Source: Liquidambar formosana
Taxonomy: Eukaryota > Streptophyta > Magnoliopsida > Saxifragales > Altingiaceae
Direction of reading: 5' to 3'
Assembly: GCA_039720395.1 (NCBI GenBank)
Contig: CM077826.1
Coordinates: forward strand, 29,198,810-29,262,809
DNA: 64,000 nt
This document shows positions 24,772 through 36,945 of the stretch, one piece after another. The translations under genes were made by a program, and so were the position numbers. Below the pieces are notes generated by a model. That model was given only the letters and a program-made list of their open reading frames with translations, did no database searches and had not been told where the DNA came from. How positions within the stretch are numbered: position 1 is the first letter of the stretch; each line of letters opens with the position of its first letter.

Positions 24772-27359
24772 AAAGCCGCCTAGGAGATTTTTAGAGATCA
24801 TACGGCACTTACAGGCATCAAGGTTGGTTTTTGAGGCTCCCAAGGGTCACTAGCGACCCTAATTTAGAATTGAGAGCATCGTGAACCCATGAAAGCCTCC
24901 AAGAACGTTTCAGCGCGTATAGGGATCCAACTAGTCCAGGGCAACTGTAATTTGGCTTAGAGAGGGTCGTGGACCCTAGGAAGCCGTCTAAGATTTTTTG
25001 TTTTTTTTTGGGGTGTATAGAGATCCTACGGGTGCCAATGAAGCTTTCTGAGGCTTCCACAAGCCTTTGGCGACTCTAATTGAGTCTAGAAAGCGTTGTT
25101 GATTATAGAAAGCCTCCTAGGAGTTCTTAGAGCGTATAGAACTCTACGGGTGTGAGGCTCCCTCGAGTCTTTCGCGCCTCCTATTGAGTCTAGAGAAAGT
25201 CGTGGACTCCTGAAAGCGTCCTTGCATTTTTGGAGTCTATAGGGCTCCGACGGGATTCATGGAAGCATTCTGAGGCTCCCACGAGTGAATGCCGACTCTA
25301 ATTGAGTTTAGAGAGCGTCGTGGGCCTAAGAATGCGTTCGGGAATTTTTAAAGAGTGTATAGAGATTCTACTAGTCCAAGGCAACTGTAATTGTATCTAG
25401 GGAGCGTCGTGGACCCCAGCAAGGCTTCTACGGTTTTTTTTCTGGAGTGTTTAGAGCTCCTACGAGTGCCAATGATCCCTTGTGAGGCTTCCACGAGTCT
25501 ATGGCTACTCTAATTGAGACTGGAGAGCATCGTCAACCCATGAAGGCCTCTGAGAATCTTTTAGAGTGTACAGAGATCCAACTAGTCCAAGGCAACAGTA
25601 ATTCGGTGTAGAGAGCGTTGTGGACCCTAGGAAGCCTTCCAAGATTTTTTTTTGGAGTGTATGGAGCTCCTACGGGTCCCAATGATGCTTTGGGAGGCTT
25701 CCACGGGTCTATTGCGACGCTAATTGAGTCTAGAAAGCGTCGTGGAATATAGAAAGCCTCTTAGGAGTTCTTAGAGCGTATAGAGCTCCTACGGGTGTGT
25801 TGGAGGCGTGGTGAGGCTCCCACGAGTCTTTTGTGGCTACAACTGAGTGTAGAGAATGTCATGGACTCTTGAAAGCCTCCAAGTACTATTGGAGTCCATA
25901 TAGCTCCGTCGGGTGTCTTGAAAGCATTCTGAGGCTCCCACGGGTCTATGGCGACTTTATTTGAGTTTAGAGAGCGTCGTGGACCCTTGAGTGCCTTCGG
26001 GAATTTTTTTAGAGTGTATGATCCCCTGCGGGAGTGTAGGAAGGTTTGTATGGCTGCCATAACTCTTTGGCGACCTTGACTAAGTCTAGAGTGCGTCGTC
26101 GTCCCCCAGAAACCCTCCTAGGATTTTCTGGAGTGTATAGAGCTCCTACGAGTGTGTTGGAGGCGTCATGAGGCTCCCATGAGTCTTTTGTGACTGCAAT
26201 TGAGTGTAGAGAATGTCATGGACTCTTGAAAGCCTCCAAGTATTATTGGAGTATATACAGCTCCGCCGGGTGTCTTGCAAGCATTCTGAGGCTCCCACGG
26301 GTCTATGCCGACTTTATTTGAGTTTAGAGAGCGTCGTGAACCCTTGAGTGCCTCCGGGAATTTTTTTAGAGTGTATGATCCCCTGCGGGTGTGTAGGAAG
26401 GTTTGTCTGGCTGCCATGACTCTTTGGCAACCTTGACTTAGTCTAGAGTGCGTCGTCGTCCCCCAGAAACCGTCCTAGGATTTTCTGGAGTGTATAGAGC
26501 TCCTACGGGTGCCTAGAAAGCTTCATGCGGCTGCCACAAGTCCATGGCGACTCTAACTGAGTTTAGAGAGTGTCGTGGACTCCAGATCGCCTCCGAGGTT
26601 TTCTTAAAGTGCATAGAGTTGTTATGGGTGTCTAAGATGCTTTGCGAGGCTCCCACTAGTCTGTGGCGACACTAAATGAGTCTAGAAAGCGTCGCAGATT
26701 ATAGAATGCCTCCTTGCATTTTTGGAGTCTACAAAGCTCCGAAGGGTGTTTCGGAGGCATTTTGAGGCTCCCACTTGTCTATGGCGACTCTAATTGAGTT
26801 TAGGGAGCGTCGTGGACCCTAGAAAGCCTCTTAGGATTTTTTGGACTGTATAGAGATTGTACGGGTGTGTAAGAAGGTTTGTAAGGCCTCCATGGGTCTA
26901 TGACAACCTTAACTTAGTCTAGTAAGCGTCGTCAATGGCAGAAAGCCTCCTTGGATTTTTTGGGTTGTATACAGCTCCTACGGATTCATGGGAAGCTTCG
27001 TGCGGCTCCCACGAGTCTATGGCGACTCTAATTGAGTTTACAGAGCGTCCATGACTTTAGATGGCTTCCTAGGTTTTTTTAAAGTGCAAAGAGCTTCTAC
27101 GGGTGTCGATGATTCCTTGCAAGGCTCCCATGAGTCTATGGCGACTCTAACTGAGTCTAGAGAGCATCCTACACACTAGAAAGCTACTTGGGAATTTTTA
27201 GAGTGTATAGAGCCCCTACGGGTGTCTCAGAAGGTTTGTAAGGCTGCCATGGGACTATGGGGACTTTAACCTGATCTAGAGAGTGTCGTCGACTCCAGAA
27301 AGCCTCCTAAGATCTTTTTGGAGTGTATAGAGCTCCTGCGGGTGTATTGAAAGTTTTGT
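24772..27359 (+). repeat. HOR copy C12: m1 mostly deleted, m11-m13 region duplicated
   Basis: About 68 bp spanning the end of m20 and the first half of m1 are lost at 24770-24775, where AGAAAG is common to both sides. A 357-bp, three-monomer segment then appears twice, beginning at 25813 and again at 26170. This explains the excess length of 2588 bp. The m3 T-run carries an internal G (about 24994-25010). Confidence 0.88.
25813..26526 (+). repeat. Tandem 357-bp duplication of three monomers (m11-m13)
   Basis: Two adjacent copies, 25813-26169 and 26170-26526, each begin GAGGCTCCCA(C/T)GAGTCT and run through GGGAATTTTTTTAGAGTG and CCCCCAGAAACC. The join at about 26150 goes from the end of m13 directly back to the end of m10 within GTATAGAGCTCCTACG, a sequence common to both monomer ends. 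The two copies have since diverged at several sites, so the event is not the most recent one in the array. Confidence 0.88.
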
Positions 27360-29642
27360 GAGGCTCCAAGAGTTTACGGCGGCCCTAATTGTGGCTAGAG
27401 AGCGTCATGGAATCCAGAAAGCTGCCTAGGAGTTTTTTAGAGATCATACGGCACTTACGGGCATCAAGGTTGGTTTTTGAGGCTCCCAAGGGTCACTAGC
27501 GGCCCTAATTGAGAATTGAGAGCATCGTGAACCCATGAAAGCCTTCGAGAATGTTTTAGCGCGTATAGGGATCCAACCAGTCCAAGGCAACTGTAATTTG
27601 GCCTAGAGAGTGTCGTGGACCCTAGGAAGCCGTCTAAGATTTTTTTTTTTTTTTTTTTTTTGGGGTGCATAGAGATCCTACAGGTGCCAAATGAAGCTTT
27701 CTGAGGCTTCCACGAGCCTTTGGCGACCCTAATTGAGTCTAGAAAGCGTTGTTGATTATAGAAAGCCTCTTAGGAATTCTTAAAGCGTATAGAACTCCAA
27801 CGGGTGTGCCGGCAGCGTTGTGAGGCTCCCTCGAGTCTTTCGCGCCTCCTATTGAGTCTACAGAAAGTCGTGGACTCCTAAAAGCGTCCTTGTATTTTTG
27901 GAGTCTATAGAGCTCCGACGGGATTCTTGGAAGCATTCTGAGGCTCCCACGAGTCAATGGCAACTCTAATTGAGTTTAGAGAGCGTCGTGGACCCAAGAA
28001 TGCCTTCGGGAATTTTTTAAGATTGTATAGTGATTCTACTAGTCCAAGGCAACTGTAATTGGATCTAGGGAGCGTCGTGGACCGTAGCAAGGCTTCTAGG
28101 ATTTTTTTTTGGAGTGTTTAGAGCTCCTACGGGTGCCAATGATCCCTTGTGAGGCTTCCACGAGTCTATGGCTACTCTAATTGAGACTGGAGAGCATCGT
28201 CAACCCATGAAGGCCTCTGAGAATCTTTTAGAGTGTACAGAGATCCAACTAGTCCAAGGCAACAGTAATTGGGTGTAGAGAGCGTTGTGGACCCCAGAAA
28301 GCCTTCTAAGATTTTTTTTGGAGTGTATGGAGCTCCTACGGGTGCCAATGATGCTTTGGGAGGCTTCCACGGGTCTATCGCGACTCTAATTGAGTCTAGA
28401 AAGCGTTGTGGAATATAGAAAGCCTCTTAGGAGTTCTTAGAGCGTATAGAGCTCCTACGGGTGTGTTGGAGGCGTCGTGAGGCTCCCATGAGTCTTTTGT
28501 GACAGCAATTGAGTGTAGAGAATGTCATGGACTCTTGAAAGCCTCCAAGTATTATTGGAGTCTATACAGCTCCGCCGGGTGTCTTGTAAGCATTCTGAGG
28601 CTCCCACGGGTCTATGGCGACTTTATTTGAGTTTAGAGAGCGTCGTGGACCCTTGAGTGCCTCCGGGAATTTTTTTAGAGTGTATGATCCCCTGCAGGTG
28701 TGTAGGAAGGTTTGTCTGGCTGCCATGACTCTTTGGCGACCTTGACTTAGTCTAGAGTGCGTCGTTGTCCCCCAGAAATCCTCCTAGGATTTTCTGGAGT
28801 GTATAGAGCTCCTTCGGGTGCCTAGGAAGCTTCGTGCGGCTGCCACAAGTCTATGGCGACTCCAACTGAGTTTAGAGAGTGTCGTGGACTCCAGATCGCC
28901 TCCGAGGTTATGGGTGTCTAGGATGCCTTTCGAGGCTCCCATTAGTTTGTGGCGACTCTAAATGAGTCTAGAAAGCGTCGCAGATTATAGAATGCCTCCT
29001 AGCATTTTTGGAGTCTACAAAGCTCCAAAGGGTGTCTCGGAGGCAGTTTGAGGCTCCCACTTGTCTATGGCGACTCTAATTGAGTTTAGAGAGCGTCGTG
29101 GACCCTAGAAAGCCTCCTAGGATTTTTTGGACTGTATTGAGATTGTGCGGGTGTGTAAGAAGGTTTGTAAGGCCTCCATGGGTCTATGACAACCTTAACT
29201 TAGTCTAGTAAGCGTCGTCAATGGCAGAAAGCCTCCTAGGATTTTTTGGGTTGTATGCTCCTACGGATTCATGGGAAGCTTCGTGCGGCTCCCACGAGTC
29301 TATGGCGACTCTAATTGAGTTTATAGAGCGTCCATGACTTTAGATGGCTTCCTAGGTTTTTTTAAAGTGCAAAGAGCTTCTACGGGTGTCGAGGATTCCT
29401 TGCAAGGCTCCCATGAGTCTATGGCGACTCTAACTGAGTCTAGAGAGCATCCTACACACTAGAAAGCTACTTGGGAATTTTTAGCGTGTATAGAGCTCCT
29501 ACGGGTGTCTATGAAGGTTTGTAAGGCTGCCGTGGGACTATGGGGACTTTAACCTAATCTAGAGAGTGTCGTCGACTCCAGAAAGCCTCCTAAGATCTTT
29601 TTGGAGTGTATAGAGCTCCTGCGGATGTATGGAAAGTTTTGT
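27360..29642 (+). repeat. HOR copy C13
   Basis: This 2283-bp copy has a T-run of about 21 after m3 (27641-27661). In m14 near 28908 a deletion of about 26 bases removes the TTTCTTAAAGTGCATAGAG part, so GAGGTTATGGGTGTC is joined directly. Confidence 0.9.
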
Positions 29643-31953
29643 GAGGCTCCAAGAGTTTATGGCTGCCCTAATTGAGGCTAGAGAGCGTCGTGGACTCCAG
29701 AAAGCCGGCTAGGAGTTTTTTAGATATCATACGGCTCTTACGGGCATCAAGGTTGGTTTTTGAGGCTCCCAAGGGTCACTAGCGACCCTAATTGAGAATG
29801 GAGAGCATCGTGAACCCATGAAAGCCTCCAAGAATGTTTTAGCGCGTATAGGGATCCAACTTGTCCAAGGCAACAGTAATTTGGCCTAGAGAGCGTCGTG
29901 GACCCTAGGAAGCCGTCTAAGATTTTTTTTTTTTTTTTTTTTTTTTGGGGCGTATAGAGATCCTACAGGTGCCAATGAAGCTTTCTGAGGCTTCTACGAG
30001 CCTTTGGCGACTCTAATTGAGTCTAGAAAGCGTTGTTGATTATAGAAAGCTTCCTAGGAGTTCTTAGAGCGTATAGAACTCCTACGGGTGTGCTGGAAGC
30101 GTTGTGAGGCTCCCTCGAGTCTTTCGCGCCTCCTATTGAGTCTAGAGAAAGTCGTGGACTCCTGAAAGCGTCCTTGTATTTTTGGAGTCCCTAGAGGTCC
30201 GTCGGGATTCTTGGAAGCATTCTGAGGCTCCCACGAGTCAATGGCAACTCTAATTGAGTTTAGAGAGCGTCGTGGACCCAAGAATGCCTTCGGGAATTTT
30301 TTAAGAGTGTATAGAGGTTCTACTAGTCCAAGGCAACTGTAATTGGATCTAGGGAGCGTCGTGGACCCTAGCAAGGCTTCTAGGATTTTTTTTTGGAGTG
30401 TTTAGAGCTCCTACGGGTGCCAATGATCCCTTGTGAGGCTTCCACGAGTCTATGGCTACTCTAATTGAGACTGGAGACCATCGTGGACCTATGAAGGCCT
30501 CTGAGAATCTTTTAGAGTGTATAGAGATCCAACTAGTCCAAGGCAACTGTAATTGGGTGTGGAGAGCGTTGTGGACTCCAAAAAGCCTTATAAATTTTTT
30601 TTTTGGGAGTGTATGGAGCTCCTATGGGTGCCAATGATGCTTTGGGAGGCTGCCACGAGTCTATCGCGACTCTAATTGAGTCTAGAAAGCGTTGTGGAAT
30701 ATAGAAAGCCTCTTAGGAGTTCTTAGAGCGTATAGAGCTCCTACGGGTGTGTTGGAGGTGTCGTGAGGCTCCCATGAGTCTTTTGTGACTGCAATTGAGT
30801 GTAGAGAATGTCATGGACTCTTGAAAGCCTCCAAGTATTATTGGAGTCTATATAGCTCCGACGGGTGTCTTGTAAGCATTCCTAGGCTCCCACGGGTTTA
30901 TGGCGACTTTAAATGAGTTTAGAGAGCGTCATGGACCCTAGAGTGCCTCCGGGAATTTTTTTAGAGTGTATGATCCCCTGCGGGTGTGTAGGAAGGTGTG
31001 TATGGCTGCCATGACTCTTTGGCGACCTTGACTTAGTCTAGAGTGCGTCGTCGTCCCCCAGAAACCCTCTTAGGATTTTCTGGAGTGTATAGAGCTCCTT
31101 CGGGTGCCTAGGAAGCTTCGTGCGGCTACCACAAGTCTATGGCGGCTCTAACTGAGTTTAGAGAGTATCATGGACTCCAGATCGCCTCCGAGGTTTTCTT
31201 AAAGTGCATAGAGTTGCTATGGGTGTCTAGGATGCCTTGCGAGGCTCCCATTAGTCTGTGGCGACTCTAAATGAGTCTAGAAAGCGTCGCGGATTATAGA
31301 ATGCCTCCTAGCATTTTTGGAGTCTAAAAAGCTCCGAAGGGTGTCTCGGAGGCATTTTGAGGCTCCCCCTTGTCTATAGCGACTCTAATTGAGTTTAGAG
31401 AGCGTCGTGGACCCTAGAAAGCCTCCTAGGATTTTTTGGACTGTATAGAGATTGTACGGGTGTGTAAGAAGGTTTGTAAGGCCTCCATGGGTCTATGACA
31501 ACCTTAACTTAGTCTAGTAAGCGTCGTCAATGGCAGAAAGCCTCCTAGGATTTTTTGGGGTGTATACAGCTCCTACGGATTCATGGGAAGCTTCGTGCTG
31601 CTCCCACGAGTCTATGGTGACTCTAATTGAGTTTACAGAGCGTCCCTGACTTTAGATGGCTTCCTAGGTTTTTTTAAAGTGCAAAGAGCTTCTACGGGTG
31701 TCGAGGATTCCTTGCAAGGCTCCCATGAGTCTATGGCGACTCTAACTGAGTCTAGAGAGCATCCTACACACTAGAAAGCTACTTGGGAATTTTTAGAGTG
31801 TATAGAGCCCCTACGGGTGTCTATGAAGGTTTGTAAGGCTGCCATGGGACTATGGGGACTTTAACCTAATCTAGAGAGCGTCGTCGACTCCAGAAAGCCT
31901 CTAGGATCTTTTTGGAGTGTATAGAGCTCCTACGGGTGTATAGGAAGTTTTGT
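29643..31953 (+). repeat. HOR copy C14, last with the CACTAGCG m2 variant
   Basis: This regular 2311-bp copy has a T-run of about 24 at 29923-29946. Monomer m2 still carries GGTCACTAGCGACCC, as in all copies to its left. Its m20 (near 31898) already shows the shortened AGCCTCTAGGATC typical of copies to its right, so the copy lies at a subfamily boundary. Confidence 0.9.
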
Positions 31954-32229
31954 GAGGCTCCAAGAGTTTATGGCGGTCCTAATTGAGGCTAGAGAGCGTC
32001 GTGGACTCCAGAAAGCCGCCTAGGATTTTTTTAGAGATCAAAGAGCACTTACGGGCGTCTAGGTTGGTTTTTGAGGCTCCCAAGGGTCTCTAGTGACCCT
32101 AATTGAGACTTAAGAGCATCGTGGACCCATGAAAGCCTCCGAGAATGTTTTAGCGCGTATAGAGATCCAACTAGTCCAAGGGGACTGTAATTGGGCCTAA
32201 AGAGCGTCGTGGACCCTAGAAAGCCATCA

Positions 32230-32261
<32 letters not shown>

Positions 32262-34209
32262 AGGGGTGTATAGAGATCCTTCGGGTTCCAATGAAGCTTT
32301 CTGAGGCTTCCACGTGCCTTTGGCGACTCTAATTGAGTCTATAAAGCGTTGTTAATTATAGAAAGCCTCTTAGGAGTTCTTAGAGTGTGTAGAACTGCTA
32401 CGGGTGTGTTGGAAGCGTTGTGAGGCTCCCTCGAGTCTTTCGCGCCTCCTATTGAGTCTAGAGAAAGTCGTGGACTCCTGAAAGCGACCTTGTATTTTTG
32501 GAGTCTATGGAGCTCCGACGGGATTCTTAGAAGCTTTCTGAGGCTCCCACGAGTCAATGGCGACTCTAATTGCGTTTAGAAAGCGTCTTGGGCCCAAGAA
32601 TTCCTCTGGGAATTTTTTAAGAGTGGATAGAGATTCTACAAGTCCAAGGCAACTGTAATTGGATCTTGGGAGCGTCGTGGACCCTAGCAAGGCTTCTAAG
32701 AATTTTTTTTGGAGTGTTTAGAGCTCCTACGGGTGCCAATGATCCCTTGTGAGGCTTCCACGAGTCTATGGCTACTCTAATTGAGACTGGAGAGCATCGT
32801 GGACCAATGAAGGCCTCTGAGAATCTTTTAGAGTGTATAGAGATCCAACTAGCCCATGGCAACTGTAATTGGGTGTAGAGGGCGTTGTGGACCCCGGAAA
32901 GCATTCTAAGATTTTTTTTTTTTGGAGTGTATGGAGCTCCTACGGGTGCCAATGATGCTTTGGGAGGCTTCGACTAGTCTATCGCGGTATAGAGCTCCTA
33001 CGGGTGTGTTGGAGGCGTTGTGCTCCCACGAGTCTTTTGTGACTGCAATTGAGTGTAGAGAATGTCATGGACTCTTGAAAGCCTCCAAGTATTATTGGAG
33101 CCTATACAGCTCCGTCGGGTGTCTGGTAAGCATTCTAAGGCCCCCACGGGTCTATGGCGACTTTAATTGAGTTTAGAGAGCGTCGTGGACCCTTGAGTGC
33201 CTCCGGGAATTTTTTTAGAGTGTATGATCCCCTACGGGTGTCTAGGAAGGTTTGGATGGCTGCCATGACTCTTTGGCGACCTTGACTTAGTCTAGAGTGC
33301 GTCGTCGACCCCTAGAAATCCTCCTAGAATTTTCTAGAGTGTATAGAGCTCCTACGGGTGCCTAGGAAGCGTCGAGCGACTGCCACAAGTCTATGGCGAC
33401 TCTAACTGAGTTTAGAGAGTGTCATGGACTCCAGATCGCCTCCGAGGTTTTCTTAAAGTGCATAGAGTTGCTTTGGGTGTCTAGGATGCCTAGCGAGGCT
33501 CCCATTAGTCTATGGCGACTCTAAATGAGTCTAGAAAGCATCGCGGATTATAGAATGCTACCTAGTATTTTTATAGTCTACAGAGCTCCGAAGGGTGTCT
33601 CGGAGGCATTTTGGGGCTCCCACTTGTTTATGGCGACTCTAATTGAGTTCAAAGAGCATTGTGGACCCTAGAAAAGCCTCCTAGGATTTTTTGGACTGTA
33701 TAGAGATTGTACTGGTGTTTAAGAAGGTTTGCAAGGCTTCCATGGGTCTATGACAACTTTAACTTTGTCCAGTAAGCGTTGTCAATGGCAGAAAGCCTCC
33801 TAGGATTTTTTTGGGGTGTATACAGCTCCTACGGATTCATGGGAAGCTTCGTGTGGCTCCCACGAGTCTGTGGTGACTCTAATTGAGTTTACGGAGCGTC
33901 CATGACTTTAGATAGCTTCCTAGGTTTTTTTAAAGTGCAAAGAGCTCCTACAGGCGTCGAGGATTCCTTGCGAGGCTCCCATGAGTCAATGGTGGCTCTA
34001 GCTGAGTCTAGAGAGCATCCTACACACTAGAAAACCACCTGGGAATTTTTAGGGTGTATAGAGCCCCTACGGGTGTCTATGAAGGTTTGTAAGGGCTGCC
34101 ATGGGATTGTGGGGCTTTAACCTAATCTAGAGAGCGTCGTCGACTCCAGAAAGCCTCTAGGATTTTTTTGGAGTGCATAGAGCTCCAATGGGTGTATAGA
34201 AAGTTTTGT
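31954..34209 (+). repeat. HOR copy C15, first of the right-hand subfamily
   Basis: Monomer m2 changes to GGTCTCTAGTGACCC with GAGACTT in place of GAGAATT, the form kept by all later copies. A 61-bp deletion in m10 at about 32986 is flanked by GCG on both sides. Monomer m20 has the one-base insertion TAAGGGCTGCC near 34089, shared with C16-C19. The m3 T-run is about 28 long (32234-32261). Confidence 0.9.
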
Positions 34210-35895
34210 GAGGCTCCAAGAGTTTATGGCGGCCCTAATTGAGGCCAGAGAGCGTCGTGGACTCCAGAAAGCCGCCTAGGATTTTTTTAGAGATCATAGA
34301 GCACTTACGGGCGTCTAGGTTGGTTTTTGAGGCTGCCAAGGGTCTCTAGCGACCCTAATTGAGACTTGAGAGCATCGTTGACCCATGAAAGCCTCCGAGA
34401 ATGTTTTAGCATGTATAGAGATCCAACTAGTCCAAGGCAACTGTAATTGGGCCAAGAGAGCGTCGTGGACCCTAGGAAGCCATCTAAGAATTTTTTTTTT
34501 TTCTTTTTTGGGCTGTATAGAGATCCTTCGGGTGCCAATGAAGCTTTCTGAGGCTTCCACGAGCCTTTGGCGACTCTAATTGACTCTAGAAAGCGTTGTT
34601 GATTATAGAAAGCCTCCAAGGAGTTCTTAGAGCGCATAGAACTCCTACGGTGTGTTGGAAGCGTTGTGAGGCTCTCTCGAGTCTTTCGCGCCTCCTATTG
34701 AGTCTAGAGAAAGTTGTGGACTCCAGAAAGCGTCCTTGTATAATTGGAGTCAATAGAGCTCCGACGGGATTCTTGGAAGCTTTCTGAGGCTCCCACAAGT
34801 CAATGGCGACTCTAATTGTGTTTAGAGAGCGTTGTGGACCCAAGAATGCCTTCGGGAATTTTTTAAGAGTGTATAAAGATTTTACTAGTCCATGGCAACT
34901 GTAATTGGATCTAGGGAGCGTCGTGGACCCTAGCAAGGCTTCTAAGATTTTTTTTTGGAGTGCTTAGAGCTCCTACGGGTGCCAATGATCCCTTGTGAGG
35001 CTTCCACGAGTCTATGGCTACTCTAATTGAGACTGGAGAGCATCGTGGACCCATGAAGGCCTCTGAGAATCTTTTAGAGTGTATAGAGATCCAACTAGTC
35101 CAAGGCAATTGTAATTGGGTGTAGAGAGCATTGTGGACCCTGGAAAGCCTTCTAAGATTTTTTTTGGGAGTGTATGGAGCTCCTACGGGTGCCAATGATG
35201 CTTTGGGAGGCTTCCACGTGTCTATCGCGACTCTAATTGAGTCTAGAAAGCTTCGTGGATTATAGAAAGCCTTTTAGGAGTTCTTAGAGCGTATAGAGCT
35301 CTTCCGGGTGTGTTGGAGGCGTTGTGAGGATCCCACGAGTCTTTTGTGACTACAATTGAGTGTAGAGAATGTCATGGACTCTTGAAAGCCTCCAAGTATT
35401 ATTGAGTCTATACAGCTCCGTCGGGTGTCTTGTAAGCATTCTGAGGCTCCCACGGGTCTATGGCGACTTTAATTGAGTTTAGAGAGCGTCGTCGACCCTT
35501 GAGTGCCTCCGGGAATTGTTTTAGAGTGTATGATCCCCTACGGGTGTCTAGGAAGGTTTGGATGGCTACCATGACTCTTGGGCGACCTTAACTCAGTCTG
35601 GAGTGCGTCGTCGACCCCCAGAAACCCTCCTAGGATTTTCTGGAGTATATAGAGCTCCTACGGGTGCCTAGGAAGCGTCGTGCGACTGCCACAAGTCTAT
35701 GGCGACTTTAACTGAGTTTAGAGAGTGTCATGGACTTCAGATCGCCTATGAGGTTTTCTTAAAGTGCATAGAGTTGCTATGGGTGTCTTTTTTTTTTTTT
35801 TTTTGATAAGTGAGATGTATATAAAAGGAAAAAAGAATAAAGAAGTACAAAGAGAAGAGGCAAAGGCCCAGAACCCACTCAACAACAAACACACC

Positions 35896-35926
35896 CTAAT
35901 AAGCTTTTATTTAAAAAGCTTATTAG
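35896..35926 (-). other. 3' UTR hairpin of LINE A
   Basis: A perfect inverted repeat has 13-bp arms at 35896-35908 (CTAATAAGCTTTT) and 35914-35926 (AAAAGCTTATTAG) around the 5-base loop ATTTA. It lies about 90 bases before the poly(A) tail. Equivalent hairpins occur in elements C and D. In several LINE clades a 3' hairpin is the recognition site for the element's own reverse transcriptase; that role is inferred here. Confidence 0.8.
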
Positions 35927-36009
35927 ACTATGTTAAAGAGAGAGGAAAAGGAAAACAAGAAAGAGCAAAAAGAAACCCTCACAGCCCGAGGGAGGCAAAC
36001 AAAAGGACT

Positions 36010-36945
36010 TCAGTCAAAAATTTCAACATTGAAGTTCCAATTAGTACATAAGGATCTGTTTCTAGCATTATCCTTCACTCCTTTAAAGCTCCACACTCTA
36101 GCTCTGATGTCATTAATAATGAAAGAAATAATCTCAGTTTGAGGAATAAAAACATTCTCATGAATCCTCCCATTTCTTTCACGCCATAAGTGGTATATAG
36201 TGGCTGCCCACGCCAGTTTTTTAATGGTGGCAGCAAAGGAGTTCCCTTTAAGGTTATGAATAACCCACAATAATTCATTGGACCAAAATCTGGGGTAGCG
36301 AAACACATTACATTTCCTCAAAATGACTTCCCAAACAGTAGCCGAGAAATTGCATTCATAGAACAAATGGTCTTTGCTTTCTGGGTGTCTTTGACAAAGA
36401 GGACAGTTAGCATTGGTAGTCATTCCCCAAGCCAGAAGTTTGTCACGAGTAGTTAAACGATTTTTGATGGTTAACCAAACGATGAAAGCATGCTTTCTAA
36501 TAGATTTCGAGAACCAAACCATTTTGAACCAGTCCACTTCAGCATTATGTAACCTTATAGCGTCCCAGGCAGATCTGGAAGAAAAAAGACCATCTGGAGA
36601 AGGGACCCACAGAACCTTATCTCTACAATCCAGGTTAGGAATAAAAGAAGAAGGTATAGTGGACAGCAATTCAGCCAACTCCCAAGACACAACAAGGGGC
36701 CAAACCCAGTAGTTCTGACCTATAATAGAACAAACAAGAGAATGAGAAGGAAGAGCTGCATCATACATGACTCTCGGACCAAATCTCATAAAAATGGGAC
36801 CTAGAGGATGCCAATTGTCGTGCCACAAGAAAGTAGAAGTGCCATCCCCAATAATGTGCTTAATGAAAGGCCTAATTCTTTTTCTAAGATTAAGAAGTTT
36901 CCTCCATATCCAAGAGCAAACAGATGGAACTTTAATAATCCAGAG
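36010..36945 (-). pseudogene. LINE ORF2 C-terminal fragment (post-RT region and zf-RVT zinc motif), element A
   Basis: This is an uninterrupted reading frame for about the last 310 residues of a LINE ORF2 protein. It begins in the region reading CSWIWRKLLNLRKRIRPF, continues through STFLWHDNWHP, and includes the zf-RVT zinc-binding motif CPLCQRHPESKDHLFYEC (C-x2-C-x8-H-x4-C). It ends in NWNFNVEIFD and a TGA at 36010-36012. Endonuclease and reverse transcriptase are missing through 5' truncation, so it cannot be functional alone. The frame stays open upstream into the satellite as far as about 37041, adding about 33 residues of non-LINE sequence. It is only about half identical by eye to element D over the same region, so it belongs to a different subfamily. 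Confidence 0.88.

Larger units (their letters stand above)
35788..36945 (-). mobile_element. LINE element A: 5'-truncated L1-type retrotransposon
   Basis: On the minus strand the element consists of the C-terminal part of ORF2 (to 36010), a 3' UTR (35805-36009) and a poly(A) tail seen as a 17-base T-run at 35788-35804. The tail follows the terminal motif CTCACTTATC, shared with the other elements here. The 3' UTR contains TCGGGCTGTGAGGG and a perfect 13-bp hairpin. I see no TSD: the left side ends GGGTGTC and the right side resumes at TAGAAAGCGTCGCGG. About 50 bp of satellite were lost at the target. The lack of stops in ORF2 suggests a fairly recent insertion. The 5' junction is uncertain by several bases. 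Confidence 0.9.

Noticed and set aside
105..35195. Dozens of short minus-strand open frames with recurring peptides such as GLVGSLYALK and PRRLSIINNAF
   Set aside because: They recur at the HOR period, come from the satellite itself, begin and end at arbitrary places, and break with single-base differences between copies. There is no sign of a conserved protein.
35764..36142. Plus-strand frames across the 3' end of LINE A
   Set aside because: They read the poly(T) and antisense 3' UTR. The element is on the minus strand.
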